This document shows positions 24,614 to 32,626 of a stretch of DNA of 64,000 nt, piece after piece (position 1 is the stretch's first letter; each line of letters opens with the position of its first letter). The DNA is from Frateuria_A sp035944355. Its GTDB lineage: Bacteria > Pseudomonadota > Gammaproteobacteria > Xanthomonadales > Rhodanobacteraceae. A program made the position numbers and the translations under genes. The notes below the pieces were generated by a model. It had not been told where the DNA came from and did not search any database. It saw only the letters and a program-made list of their open reading frames with translations. The stretch covers positions 310,001 to 374,000 of the forward strand of contig NZ_DASZBH010000016.1 of NCBI RefSeq assembly GCF_035944355.1. Direction: 5' to 3'.

Positions 24614-27373
24614 TCACGGCGCGCTCCCGCTGCGTTTTGGGATAGATGGTGCGTTCGTGACGCAGGTGGCGTCGATGACGGCCTGGCCTTGCGCAGGCCG
24701 GTTCGGTGCGTTGACCGCGTAGGCGAACGAGCAGGCCTGCGCAGCGCCCTCAGGCTCCTGCCACTGTGCGGCGAGCTGTCCGGATCGGCTGCCCACCCGC
24801 AACAGGGTCAGCCCGCCCTGCCCCACCGTGCCGATGACCTGGCCCTTGGCATCCCGAACCTCGGTGCCGAACGGCAGCGCCTTGCGGTCCGCCGTGCGGA
24901 TGCGTGCGATCAGCGCGCGGCCGTAGCGGCTCTTGAAATCGACCCTCACCACCGCGCCGGCATAAGGAGCGACGGTTGCGCTGGTGGCATCCAGCTGCAC
25001 GTCCAGCGGCAGGCCCTGCGGGTCGATCTGGATGGTGTCCAGCTGATAGGGCGCGAGATAGGGCACCAAGGCATAGCCGGAACGCCCCACGCGAAGTCCC
25101 GGGGTATTGACGACGTGCGCGCCGGCCGCGCCGGGCACGTGCACGATGGCCACGGTATCGCCTGTCGGCTGGCCGAAGGTGATGCCGCCCTGATGCGCAA
25201 CGACCGCGCCGCCGGCACTGAAAGAGGCCTGCGAATAACCGCCGCCATGGCCGACGCTGGCGTTGAGCGTGGCGTATGGACCGTTGTAGCCGGCATTCAC
25301 GCTGAAGGTATTGCCGATGCCCTCGCCAGCGTGCGAGGCGGACGCGCCATAGGTGTACTGATTCCACTGGCCCAGCGTGCCGTTGAGCGTGGTCTGCTCC
25401 TGCGAACCGGTGTTGTCGCCGTGGGTGAGGTTGAACGAGAGGCTCGGGGCGTGCGAGCTGTCGCCCAGCGGCAGGCTGGCGTTGAAGAACACCTGGTTGT
25501 CGTAGCCGCCGAACTGCGTGCGCCCGCGGCTGACGGACACGCCCCAGGCCAGCCTGCGGTAGTGGCTGTTGTAGCCCAACTGGAACTGGGTGTCGCGCCC
25601 GCGGTGGTTCCAGTAGTCGCTGGCCGTGGCGTTGGCGTACAGCGAACTTCCGCTTCGTCCCAATTGCTGGCTGAGCGTCAGGGTGAAGCGGTTGCGCTGC
25701 TGCAGCAGGCCGCGCGAGGCGTAGGGGTTGTTGCCGCCGTTGGCTGCTCCGGTCAAGGCCGCGATCTGGGCCGGCGTGAGCAGGCTTTGCATGGGCACGC
25801 CATCGATCGTCGGCACGCCGGGCGGCAGGTATTGCAGGGCATCGAGTCCGCGGCGTGCGTAGTCGCGCGCGTACGCCGCGTCGTTGAGGCTCAGGAAGCC
25901 GCTGGTCGAGTAGCGGTAGGCCGCCACGCTGAGCGAGGTGTTCGTCGCGGGGACGATCTTGCTGTAGGTGACGCGATAGCTTCGGCCGTTGTAGCTGCCG
26001 TTGCCGGGAATGGACGCATGCGACTGGGTGACGTCCAGCGCCAACGCGCCCAGGCGAGTGTTGAGCGCGCCGCCGACCAGCGCCGCGGCATAGCCCGCCG
26101 AGCCCTGCACGCCGGCGTAGCCGGTGAGGCGGTTGCTGAAACCGTGCTGCAACGCGACCTGGACCACGCCTGGCTTGTCATGCAGGGCGGTATCGCGCAG
26201 CTGGCCCGCGGCGACGTCGAAGCGGGTGACGCCGGGACGCATGAGCTGCGACACCGAGGCATAGGGCACCTTGAAGCTGTGCTCGCGGCCGTCGGCTTCG
26301 GTCACCGTCACGACCAGGTCGCCGCCGTAGCCGGTGGGGTACAGGTCGCCGATGACGAACGAGCCCGGCGCCACGGTGGTCTGGTAGATCTGCATGCCGT
26401 TCTGGCTCACCGTGACCTTGGCGTTGGTGTCGGCCACGCCGCGCACCACCGGCGCATAGCCGCGCAATGACTGCGGCAGCATGCGGTCGTCGCTGCCCAG
26501 CCGGACGCCGCGCAGGCCGTAGCTGTCGAATACGGCGCCGTCGGTGAAGGTGTCGCCCAGGCTCAGCACCGCGCGCCACTGGGGCAGCGCGCGTTGCGCG
26601 TAGGTGTCGATGTTCTGCCAGCGGCGCTGGGCGCGCTGGCCGGCGTTGCCCGATTGCCAGGTGACGGTGCTGTCCTGCCGCAGCTGCCAAAGGCCGACAT
26701 TCAGGCCCGCACGAAGTCCCAGATAGGTGCTGGTCAGGGCCTGGCCCTGGCTGGTGGTGCGGTAACTGTTGAGGTTGTAGTTGAGCAGGAACGCCGGCAC
26801 GCCGGGGTTCCACGAGGCCGGGTTGACCCAGCCGCGCGGCATCTGGTTCATGTAGGCCTGCGGCACGCTGGCATCCAGGCGCAGGTTGGGCATGTCCACG
26901 ATCAGCCGGGCGCCGGGAATCAGCTCGGCCAGGTCCACGCAGGCGCCGGCCGTCTGCAGCCGCGCAGCGGCGGCGGCGGCGGATTTGACCGGCGCCAGCC
27001 CCATGCGGTCGAGCAGTTCGGCACTGACGCAGGGCACGGCATTGGCATCGGGCGAGGGCGCCGCGAAGCGCACGTCCATTCGGCCGACCCAGTCGCCGTC
27101 GAGATAGACGTCCAGGTTGTAGGTGCCGGGAAACACCAGGTTGCCGCGTTCGAAGCGCGCGAGGTCCGCACTGCCGCCTGCGCCGGCCAGCAGGCTGCGG
27201 TCGAAGTCGGCCACGCCGCCCGCAGCGGTGGCTCCGCCGGGGGTCGCGCTTGCGGCGGCGGCAAAGGCCGGTCCGGATGCGCCCAGGCCGGCGGCCAGCA
27301 CCACGCCACAGGCCACCGCGAGCGCGGTGAGGCGCGCCGGGGGGTGGCTCGAGCGGGCGCGGCGCGGACCCAT
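24614..27373 (-). CDS. Fimbrial outer-membrane usher protein (FimD/PapC family)
   Basis: A 919-residue usher that receives chaperone-subunit complexes and assembles the pilus across the outer membrane. After a long signal sequence (about 1-39) come the N-terminal periplasmic domain (FERGNLVFPGTYNLDVYLDGDWVGRMDVRF) and the 24-strand beta-barrel with a plug domain (TVAPGSFVIGDLYPTGYGGDLVVTVTEADG). C-terminal domains follow (FGTEVRDAKGQVIGTVGQGG). A cysteine pair near the C-terminus (ACSFAY and ATCVTN) is the usual one. Its ATG overlaps the chaperone stop by one base (TAATG), which indicates translational coupling. Confidence 0.95.
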   Translation of the reverse strand: MGPRRARSSHPPARLTALAVACGVVLAAGLGASGPAFAAAASATPGGATAAGGVADFDRSLLAGAGGSADLARFERGNLVFPGTYNLDVYLDGDWVGRMDVRFAAPSPDANAVPCVSAELLDRMGLAPVKSAAAAAARLQTAGACVDLAELIPGARLIVDMPNLRLDASVPQAYMNQMPRGWVNPASWNPGVPAFLLNYNLNSYRTTSQGQALTSTYLGLRAGLNVGLWQLRQDSTVTWQSGNAGQRAQRRWQNIDTYAQRALPQWRAVLSLGDTFTDGAVFDSYGLRGVRLGSDDRMLPQSLRGYAPVVRGVADTNAKVTVSQNGMQIYQTTVAPGSFVIGDLYPTGYGGDLVVTVTEADGREHSFKVPYASVSQLMRPGVTRFDVAAGQLRDTALHDKPGVVQVALQHGFSNRLTGYAGVQGSAGYAAALVGGALNTRLGALALDVTQSHASIPGNGSYNGRSYRVTYSKIVPATNTSLSVAAYRYSTSGFLSLNDAAYARDYARRGLDALQYLPPGVPTIDGVPMQSLLTPAQIAALTGAANGGNNPYASRGLLQQRNRFTLTLSQQLGRSGSSLYANATASDYWNHRGRDTQFQLGYNSHYRRLAWGVSVSRGRTQFGGYDNQVFFNASLPLGDSSHAPSLSFNLTHGDNTGSQEQTTLNGTLGQWNQYTYGASASHAGEGIGNTFSVNAGYNGPYATLNASVGHGGGYSQASFSAGGAVVAHQGGITFGQPTGDTVAIVHVPGAAGAHVVNTPGLRVGRSGYALVPYLAPYQLDTIQIDPQGLPLDVQLDATSATVAPYAGAVVRVDFKSRYGRALIARIRTADRKALPFGTEVRDAKGQVIGTVGQGGLTLLRVGSRSGQLAAQWQEPEGAAQACSFAYAVNAPNRPAQGQAVIDATCVTNAPSIPKRSGSAP

Positions 27374-28119
27374 TACGGCGCCACGGCGCCCTTGTGGGAA
27401 TCTGCCGCGCCGAAGTCGTTGATGGTGACGAACGCGACCGGCGTGCCGACGCCAGGCGATCGAGCGGCGCCCTTCAGGAGCAGTCGCAGGTCGCCGAAGG
27501 GCGCGACCATGCCATTGACGTCGGCGGCAGGCTTGGTGTCGACGCCGACGGACAGGCTGCTGATCGTGACGTAATAGGGCGTGGGGTTGTGCACTTCCAG
27601 TGCCGGCTCGTGGCCGGCAGCGGCCTTGAAGACCAGCCTGTCAGGCGCCTTCAGCGCATCACCCGGCAGATCGGCCGGGCGGTAGAACAGCTTCAGCCGC
27701 GAGCGGATCGCGAACTGCAGATAGTTGCGATCGGCTTTCTGGGGGCCAGCGGGCTTGGGTGGAATTTCCAGCACGTTCAACCAGAAAACCGACTCGCGGT
27801 CTGCCGGCAACGGCTGGGCGCCCTGCGTGGCGAGGATGCGCAGGCTCTGGTCCCTGTGCGGTTCCATGCGGAACAGCGGGGGCGTGATCAGGAACGGGGT
27901 GCTGACGGTGTCCGGCGTGGAGTCCTGGTTGCCGGTATCGATCCAGGCCTCGACCAACGCCGGCTGCTCGCCTTCGTTGGACAGGCGCACGGTCACCTCG
28001 CCCTGCTGGGCGGGGAACACCACGCGGGTGCCGCCGACGACGATGCCGGCGTGAGCCACCGGCATCGACAGGCACACAGCAACTATCGCCGCGCCAAGTG
28101 CACGGGTCAGGGTGTTCAT
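27373..28119 (-). CDS. Periplasmic pilus assembly chaperone (FimC/PapD family)
   Basis: A 248-residue chaperone with two immunoglobulin-like domains. The signal peptide ends AHAG. The G1-strand/groove region includes GTRVVFPAQQGEVTVRLSNEGEQPALVEAW. PFLITPPLFRMEPHRDQSLRIL is the family signature, with the Arg and Lys that anchor the subunit C-terminus. SVFWLNVLEIPPKP and LQFAIRSRLKLFYRP follow. It binds pilins by donor-strand complementation and delivers them to the usher. It lies between pilin and usher genes and overlaps the usher start by one base. Confidence 0.95.
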   Translation of the reverse strand: MNTLTRALGAAIVAVCLSMPVAHAGIVVGGTRVVFPAQQGEVTVRLSNEGEQPALVEAWIDTGNQDSTPDTVSTPFLITPPLFRMEPHRDQSLRILATQGAQPLPADRESVFWLNVLEIPPKPAGPQKADRNYLQFAIRSRLKLFYRPADLPGDALKAPDRLVFKAAAGHEPALEVHNPTPYYVTISSLSVGVDTKPAADVNGMVAPFGDLRLLLKGAARSPGVGTPVAFVTINDFGAADSHKGAVAP

Positions 28120-28149
28120 GGGCGCCTCTTGCGGTGTGGCCGGTTGCAG

Positions 28150-28183
28150 CCGGCTGCCGCATCCTGACGAATGCGGCAGCCGG
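28150..28183 (-). promoter_or_regulatory. Perfect stem-loop between pilin and chaperone genes
   Basis: CCGGCTGCCGCAT (28150-28162) and ATGCGGCAGCCGG (28171-28183) form a perfect 13-bp stem with an 8-base loop, 9 bp after the pilin stop. There is no T-run. In other fimbrial operons a stem here stabilises the 5' pilin mRNA segment and limits read-through, giving excess major subunit. The same role is inferred here. Confidence 0.65.
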
Positions 28184-28191
28184 ACGTTCGC

Positions 28192-28743
28192 TTAGTTGTA
28201 GGTAAGCGTGTAGGTGACCGACGCGGTCACCGTGCCGGCGGTCACCGCCGTGGACGTCGGCTGGTAGTACTGGGCCTGGTAGGCCAGCGTCGCCGTGCCG
28301 CCGGCCGAGATGGTGGCGTTGACCGGGTTCGGGTTGGTGTTCAGGTTGAAAGGCGTGGTGCCGGCCGCGTTGGTCAGCTGCACTTCCACGTTGGAGTTGC
28401 CGGCGCCGGTCGCGTTCTTGATGGCGCCGGTCGTCGTATCGATGCTGGCGCCGGAGAAAGCGGCGCCGACCACCACGCCCGACGGCGTCGTCGGGCAGCC
28501 GGTCAGGTTCAGCGAGAACGGCGTAATGCCCGCGACCGAGCCCTGCGAGCCAAAGCTGCTGACGGGAATGGCGGGAAGGGTGACCGCCACGTTGCCGCCG
28601 GACGCGTTGCTCACGGTGCAGGTGGAGGACAGGATCTTGCCGTTGAAGGTAACGGTCCCGTCCGCAGCGAGAGCAGCCTGCGGAGCGAACGCGGCGAGGC
28701 CGAGAACGGCAAGCAGTGCGGTGGAAAGAAGACGCTTGGACAT
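28192..28743 (-). CDS. Major type 1 fimbrial subunit
   Basis: A 183-residue pilin. The signal peptide (1-27) ends AALAAD. The mature protein starts DGTVTFNGKILSSTCTV, with the first disulfide cysteine, and the second is in LTGCP. It ends VTASVTYTLTYN, the alternating hydrophobic strand with penultimate Tyr recognised by chaperone and usher. The gene is first in the pilin-chaperone-usher-adhesin operon. AGAGGAAA provides a strong ribosome binding site. Two CRP/Clp-type sites lie upstream. Confidence 0.93.
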   Translation of the reverse strand: MSKRLLSTALLAVLGLAAFAPQAALAADGTVTFNGKILSSTCTVSNASGGNVAVTLPAIPVSSFGSQGSVAGITPFSLNLTGCPTTPSGVVVGAAFSGASIDTTTGAIKNATGAGNSNVEVQLTNAAGTTPFNLNTNPNPVNATISAGGTATLAYQAQYYQPTSTAVTAGTVTASVTYTLTYN

Positions 28744-28873
28744 CGCAGATTTCCTCTGAAGTTTTTGTGGTGCGGCTGACTACAAGTGGTCCCTGATGCG
28801 GTGCAGGCACTGCAGAAGCTTTCGAGCTGCCGTCCGCGTGTGGCTGGCAGACCTGGGTGAATTCAGGACCTGC

Positions 28874-28889
28874 TGTGATCTGGTTCGCA
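28874..28889. promoter_or_regulatory. Second CRP/Clp-type site
   Basis: TGTGA (28874-28878), six bases, TCGCA (28885-28889): nine of ten positions match the CRP/Clp consensus TGTGA-N6-TCACA. It lies 131 bp upstream of the pilin start codon, a distance compatible with activation of the fimbrial operon. Confidence 0.5.
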
Positions 28890-29040
28890 ATTCCTGTGCC
28901 AACGGATACGCAGCCCCGCCAAGGGATTGGCAGGCAAGGGGTTGCGTCAAAAAACATGCGCCCGGAGCAGGCGGTGTGGCTTCCTTTCCCCCTGGACGCC
29001 CCAGTCACGGACTGGCCCCTGTGCGTCACTTGCTTCACAT

Positions 29041-29056
29041 TGTGATCACAATCACA
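29041..29056. promoter_or_regulatory. Perfect CRP/Clp-type binding site
   Basis: TGTGA (29041-29045), six bases, TCACA (29052-29056), an exact match to the CRP half-sites shared by the xanthomonad homologue Clp. It lies 124 bp upstream of the hydrolase ATG and 298 bp from the pilin ATG. It is about 73 bp before the hydrolase -35 element, a class I-like position. Either or both divergent units may be controlled. Confidence 0.65.
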
Positions 29057-29113
29057 GTTTGCGCACTTCAGTCGTTCAAGGCAAGGCCGATATGCGTCGT
29101 TTGTAAAGGACGC

Positions 29114-29142
29114 TTGACAGACACGGAAGTCGCGCCTAATCT
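29114..29142 (+). promoter_or_regulatory. Sigma-70 promoter of the secreted hydrolase
   Basis: TTGACA (29114-29119), 17-bp spacer, TAATCT (29137-29142). The -35 is a consensus match and the -10 has two mismatches, with ideal spacing. The start point would be near 29149, inside the palindrome described next. Confidence 0.7.
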
Positions 29143-29145
29143 GCC

Positions 29146-29163
29146 TGTCAAGCACACTTGACA
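29146..29163. promoter_or_regulatory. 18-bp palindromic operator
   Basis: TGTCAAG (29146-29152) and CTTGACA (29157-29163) are perfect inverted repeats around CACA. A third copy of CTTGACA (29113-29119) overlaps the -35 box. The position at the transcription start suggests a repressor site, perhaps of TetR type. The regulator is not identified. Confidence 0.6.
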
Positions 29164-29179
29164 CGGACGGGAGTAGATC

Positions 29180-30097
29180 ATGCGCAACAAGCTCAACCGC
29201 TTCATCGCCGCGGCCTGCAGCCTGGCCCTGGCGGGCTTGGCCACCCAGCCGGCCCGGGCCGCCGAGGCGGCCACCCTGCAGGTCGGCACCCTTTCGGTGC
29301 AGCAGCACGGCAGCCATGGGCGGCCGGTGATCCTGATCCCCGGCCTGAGCAGCGGCGCGTGGGCCTGGGCGCAGACCGTGCCGGCGCTGGCGAAGAATCA
29401 TGTGGTCTATACGGTGACGCTGGCCGGCTTCGATGGCACCCCGGCGCCCAGCGGCAGCGATTACCTCGCGCAGGCCGAACGCTCGCTCGTTCGCCTGATC
29501 GGCGAGCAGCACCTGACCAAGCCCGTGCTGGTCGGCCACAGCCTGGGCGGCACGCTGGCGCTCAAGCTGGCGAGCGAGCAGCCGCAGCTGCTCGGCGCGG
29601 TGGTCGCGGTCGACGGCCTGCCGGTGCTGCCGATGACCGAGAACCTGCCCGCCGCCCAGCGCGGCGCGATGGCGCAGGCGATGAAGGCACAGCTCGCCGC
29701 GGCCACGCCGGCGGCGTTCCAGGCGCAGCAGCTGGGTTACATGCGTTCGATCGGCACTATCGATCCGGCGCGCGCCGCGCAGTACGCCGCGCTGAGCAGC
29801 CGCAGCGACCCCAAGGCGGTGGCCGAGTACGCGGCCGAGGATCTCGCGCTCGACTTCCGCGCGCAGATGAAGAACGCCACCGTGCCGATCCTGGAGATCT
29901 CGCCCTACTACGCCGCCGACGGCAAGGCCGCCGCGCAGCCCTATACCGAGGCGCAGAAGACGGCCTACTGGAAAAGCCTGCTCGGCGCGGCACCGCATGC
30001 CACGGTGGCCTCGATCAGTCCCTCGCGCCACTTCGCCATGCTCGACCAGCCGGCGCAATTCCAGCAGACGCTGGATGGCTTTCTCAAATCGCTCTGA
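29180..30097 (+). CDS. Secreted alpha/beta hydrolase
   Basis: A 305-residue alpha/beta-fold hydrolase exported by a signal peptide (1-27, ending ARAAE). The oxyanion region is ILIPGLSSGAWAW. The nucleophile elbow is GHSLGG at about residues 117-122. The acid is probably in the ILEISPYYA region and the base His lies in SPSRHFAMLDQP. It should hydrolyse an ester, lactone or amide in the periplasm; the substrate is unknown. The gene has its own strong promoter, a palindromic operator at the start site and a CRP/Clp-type site. It is followed 12 bp later by a membrane protein gene. Confidence 0.82.
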   Translation: MRNKLNRFIAAACSLALAGLATQPARAAEAATLQVGTLSVQQHGSHGRPVILIPGLSSGAWAWAQTVPALAKNHVVYTVTLAGFDGTPAPSGSDYLAQAERSLVRLIGEQHLTKPVLVGHSLGGTLALKLASEQPQLLGAVVAVDGLPVLPMTENLPAAQRGAMAQAMKAQLAAATPAAFQAQQLGYMRSIGTIDPARAAQYAALSSRSDPKAVAEYAAEDLALDFRAQMKNATVPILEISPYYAADGKAAAQPYTEAQKTAYWKSLLGAAPHATVASISPSRHFAMLDQPAQFQQTLDGFLKSL

Positions 30098-30109
30098 GGA
30101 CACGTCGCC

Positions 30110-30718
30110 ATGGCTCGTCTGACGCCACGCCAGTACCAGCGCTACACCCTGCTCGCGATGAGCGGCTATGTCGGCTTCATGCTGCTGGCCTGGCCCATGG
30201 TCCGCACCGTCGACAGCACGCTGCTCAAGGTGCTGCTCGCGCTGGTGCCGGTGGTGCCGATGCTTTATGTGATCGGGCTGATGGCCCGGCGCATCCTGGA
30301 CGCCGACGAGCTGGAGCAGCGCACCCACCTCGTCGCCCTGGGGGCGGCGACGGCGGTCGTCGGCGGGTTGAGCCTGGTCGGCGGCTTCCTCGCCGCCGCC
30401 CAGGTGTTCAAGACCGACGGCGCGATCCTGATCTGGGTGTTTCCGGTGATGATGCTGAGCTACGGCGTCACGCGCTGGTGGGTCGGGCGGCGCTACGGCA
30501 TGAGCCTGAGCTGCGAGGACGACCGCGGCATGCCGATCGCCTGGCGCTTCCTGCTCGCCGCGGTGGCGACTGCGGCGATCGCCTGGCTCGGTCGGCACAG
30601 GTTCGATGACATGGGCCTGGGCCTGCTGTGCGGCATGAGCGCGGCGTTCCTGTCCGCCGGTGTGGTGCTGAGCTGGATGCGTTGGCGTGCGCGTCGTGGT
30701 GGCCGGGGCGCGGCATGA
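30110..30718 (+). CDS. Membrane protein paired with XRE regulator
   Basis: A 202-residue protein with about six hydrophobic helices (about 15-32, 38-58, 75-97, 105-125, 143-163 and 170-190) and the cytoplasmic loop ARRILDADELEQRTHL. No enzyme motif is seen. Small membrane proteins with this ADELEQR-type loop are commonly encoded just before a ~65-residue XRE regulator, as here (46 bp downstream). Its function is unknown. It is probably co-transcribed with the upstream hydrolase. Confidence 0.7.
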   Translation: MARLTPRQYQRYTLLAMSGYVGFMLLAWPMVRTVDSTLLKVLLALVPVVPMLYVIGLMARRILDADELEQRTHLVALGAATAVVGGLSLVGGFLAAAQVFKTDGAILIWVFPVMMLSYGVTRWWVGRRYGMSLSCEDDRGMPIAWRFLLAAVATAAIAWLGRHRFDDMGLGLLCGMSAAFLSAGVVLSWMRWRARRGGRGAA

Positions 30719-30764
30719 CCGCGCGGGCGACTGAGCCGGCGAGCGCCGGCCGGGAGGCCTCGCG

Positions 30765-30956
30765 ATGAAGAACCACGTGCGCGACCTGCGCGGCGAACAG
30801 GGCTGGTCGCAGGCCGATCTGGGCGAGCGGCTGGATGTGTCGCGCCAGACGGTCAATGCGATCGAGACCGGCAAGTATGACCCGAGCCTGCCGCTGGCGT
30901 TCAAGATCGCTCGGCTGTTCGGCCGTCCGATCGAGGCGATTTTCGAACCTGATTGA
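30765..30956 (+). CDS. Small XRE-family HTH regulator (YozG-like)
   Basis: A 63-residue protein that is almost entirely one Cro/CI-type helix-turn-helix: VRDLRGEQGWSQADLGERL, then DVSRQTVNAIETGKYDP, then LAFKIARLFGRPIEAIF. It is a minimal DNA-binding dimer of the YozG group. It lies between a membrane protein gene and a hydrolase-ABC exporter operon, and is probably a local regulator. No toxin gene is adjacent. Confidence 0.88.
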   Translation: MKNHVRDLRGEQGWSQADLGERLDVSRQTVNAIETGKYDPSLPLAFKIARLFGRPIEAIFEPD

Positions 30957-31048
30957 AGTGCGATCCGGCGGGGGCCGGCGTACCGAATGGCATGGAGACC
31001 GCGCTCGCGCGGGCTTCAATACCGCAAAACCGAAGGGGAGTGGGGCAC

Positions 31049-32626
31049 ATGGCTTTGAAACCGCGCACCGTGTTGCGCATCGTAGCGGTCGTGGCCGGGC
31101 TGGGACTGCTGGCATGGAAGCAGTGGGGTCCGCACGGCGCCCACCAGCCCGATGCGCCGTCCGGGCAGACCGCCGCATCGGCCGCAAAAGCCCAGCCACC
31201 GGGCAAGCGGCCGACCTGGCGCATCGGCACGCTGACCCTGACCGCCTGCGAGCTCGGCCGGTCGGACAGCGGCCTGACCACGGCCGCCTGGTGCGCGCCC
31301 TTCGAGGTGCCGGAGAACCGCGCCGACCCGCACAGCCGCAAGATCACCCTGAAGCTGGCGGTGATCCGTTCCGACGCGCAGGTGCCGGCCAAGGACATGC
31401 TGGTCTTCCTGGCCGGCGGCCCCGGCCAGGCGGCCACCGAAACCTGGCCGATGGTCGCGCCGGCGCTCGCGCCGCTGCTGGCCCACCGCGACGTGTTGCT
31501 GATCGACCAGCGCGGCACCGGCGGCTCCAACCCGCTGGATTGCAAGGCGACCGAGAAGGCCGCGGCGGACGCCGAGTCGGCGGGCTTCGACGCGCAACGG
31601 CTGCGCACGCAGACCGCCCAGTGCCTTTCGGAGATCCAGGCCAAGGCCGATCCGCGCTTCTACACCACCACGGTCGCGGTGCAGGACCTGGAGGACGCGC
31701 GCCGAGCGCTCGGCTCGCCCAGCTTCGACCTGGTCGGCGTGTCCTACGGCACCCGCGTGGCGCAGCAGTACGCCATGCACCATCCGGACGCCGTGCGCAG
31801 CGTGCTGCTCGACGGCGTGGTGCCCAACGAGCTGGTGCTGGGCGAGGATTTCGCCCGCAACCTGGACGATGCGCTCAAGGCACAGTTCGCGCGCTGCACC
31901 GCCGAGCCCGAATGCAAGGCGCGCTTCGGCAACCCGTACCAGACGCTCTACCAGCTGCGCGACGCGCTGCGCGCCAACCCGCACAAGGTGAGCTTCCGCG
32001 ATCCGCAGAGCTTCCAGAGCGTCGAGCGCACGCTCAGCGACGACGCGCTGGTCAGCGTGGTGCGCCTGTTCGCCTATTCGCCGGTGACCGCCGCCTTGCT
32101 GCCGCTGTCCATCGACGAGGCCGCGCACGGCGACGTCGGGCCCCTGCTGGGCCAGGCCAAGCTGATCAGTGGCGACCTGGGCGACAGCATGAACGGCGGC
32201 ATGCAGTCCTCGGTGATCTGCAGCGAGGACGCCGACCTGCTCGCCCCGCGCCCGCAGGACGCCGACACGATGCTGGGCACGCGCATGATCGACACGCTGC
32301 AGGCGGTGTGCGCGGTGTGGCCACGTGGCACGCGTCCGGCCGACTTCCACCAGCCGTTCAAGAGCGCCGTCCCCACGTTGCTGCTGTCGGGCCAGTACGA
32401 CCCGGTGACGCCGCCGCGCTACGGCGACGAGGTGCTCGCGGGCCTGTCCCATGCGCGCCATCTCGTGCTCCAGGGCCAGGGCCACAACGTGATCGGCGCC
32501 GGCTGTGCGCCCAAGCTGGTGCAGCGGTTCATCGAGGACCTGGATCCGAAAAAACTGGACGCCAGTTGCCTGGAGCGCCTGCAGCCGACCCCGCTGTTCA
32601 TCGATTTCAACGGAGCGACCCCATGA
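31049..32626 (+). CDS. TAP-like alpha/beta hydrolase / proline iminopeptidase family
   Basis: A 525-residue protein with an N-terminal signal anchor (about 8-23), a low-complexity linker and an alpha/beta-hydrolase fold of the tripeptidyl-aminopeptidase type. FLAGGPGQAATETW is the oxyanion loop. DVLLIDQRGTGGSNPL is the prolyl-peptidase signature, GVSYGTRVAQQYA carries the nucleophile Ser, and QGQGHNVIGAGC carries the base His. It should cleave N-terminal peptides or esters at the periplasmic face. A strong AAGGGGAG ribosome site precedes the ATG. It overlaps the NatA-type gene by 4 bp (ATGA). Confidence 0.85.
   Translation: MALKPRTVLRIVAVVAGLGLLAWKQWGPHGAHQPDAPSGQTAASAAKAQPPGKRPTWRIGTLTLTACELGRSDSGLTTAAWCAPFEVPENRADPHSRKITLKLAVIRSDAQVPAKDMLVFLAGGPGQAATETWPMVAPALAPLLAHRDVLLIDQRGTGGSNPLDCKATEKAAADAESAGFDAQRLRTQTAQCLSEIQAKADPRFYTTTVAVQDLEDARRALGSPSFDLVGVSYGTRVAQQYAMHHPDAVRSVLLDGVVPNELVLGEDFARNLDDALKAQFARCTAEPECKARFGNPYQTLYQLRDALRANPHKVSFRDPQSFQSVERTLSDDALVSVVRLFAYSPVTAALLPLSIDEAAHGDVGPLLGQAKLISGDLGDSMNGGMQSSVICSEDADLLAPRPQDADTMLGTRMIDTLQAVCAVWPRGTRPADFHQPFKSAVPTLLLSGQYDPVTPPRYGDEVLAGLSHARHLVLQGQGHNVIGAGCAPKLVQRFIEDLDPKKLDASCLERLQPTPLFIDFNGATP

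Larger units (their letters stand above)
28744..29179. other. Divergent regulatory region, fimbriae / hydrolase
   Basis: A 436-bp spacer of lower GC content between the pilin gene (minus) and a hydrolase gene (plus). It holds two CRP/Clp-type sites, a sigma-70 promoter towards the hydrolase, and a palindromic operator, all listed separately. On the minus strand a possible -10 lies near 28785-28800, but no convincing -35 was found. No coding sequence was accepted. Confidence 0.6.

Noticed and set aside
30765..30956. XRE gene as the antitoxin of a toxin-antitoxin pair
   Set aside because: No toxin-like small gene overlaps or adjoins it; the neighbour is a six-helix membrane protein typical of YozG-type pairs.
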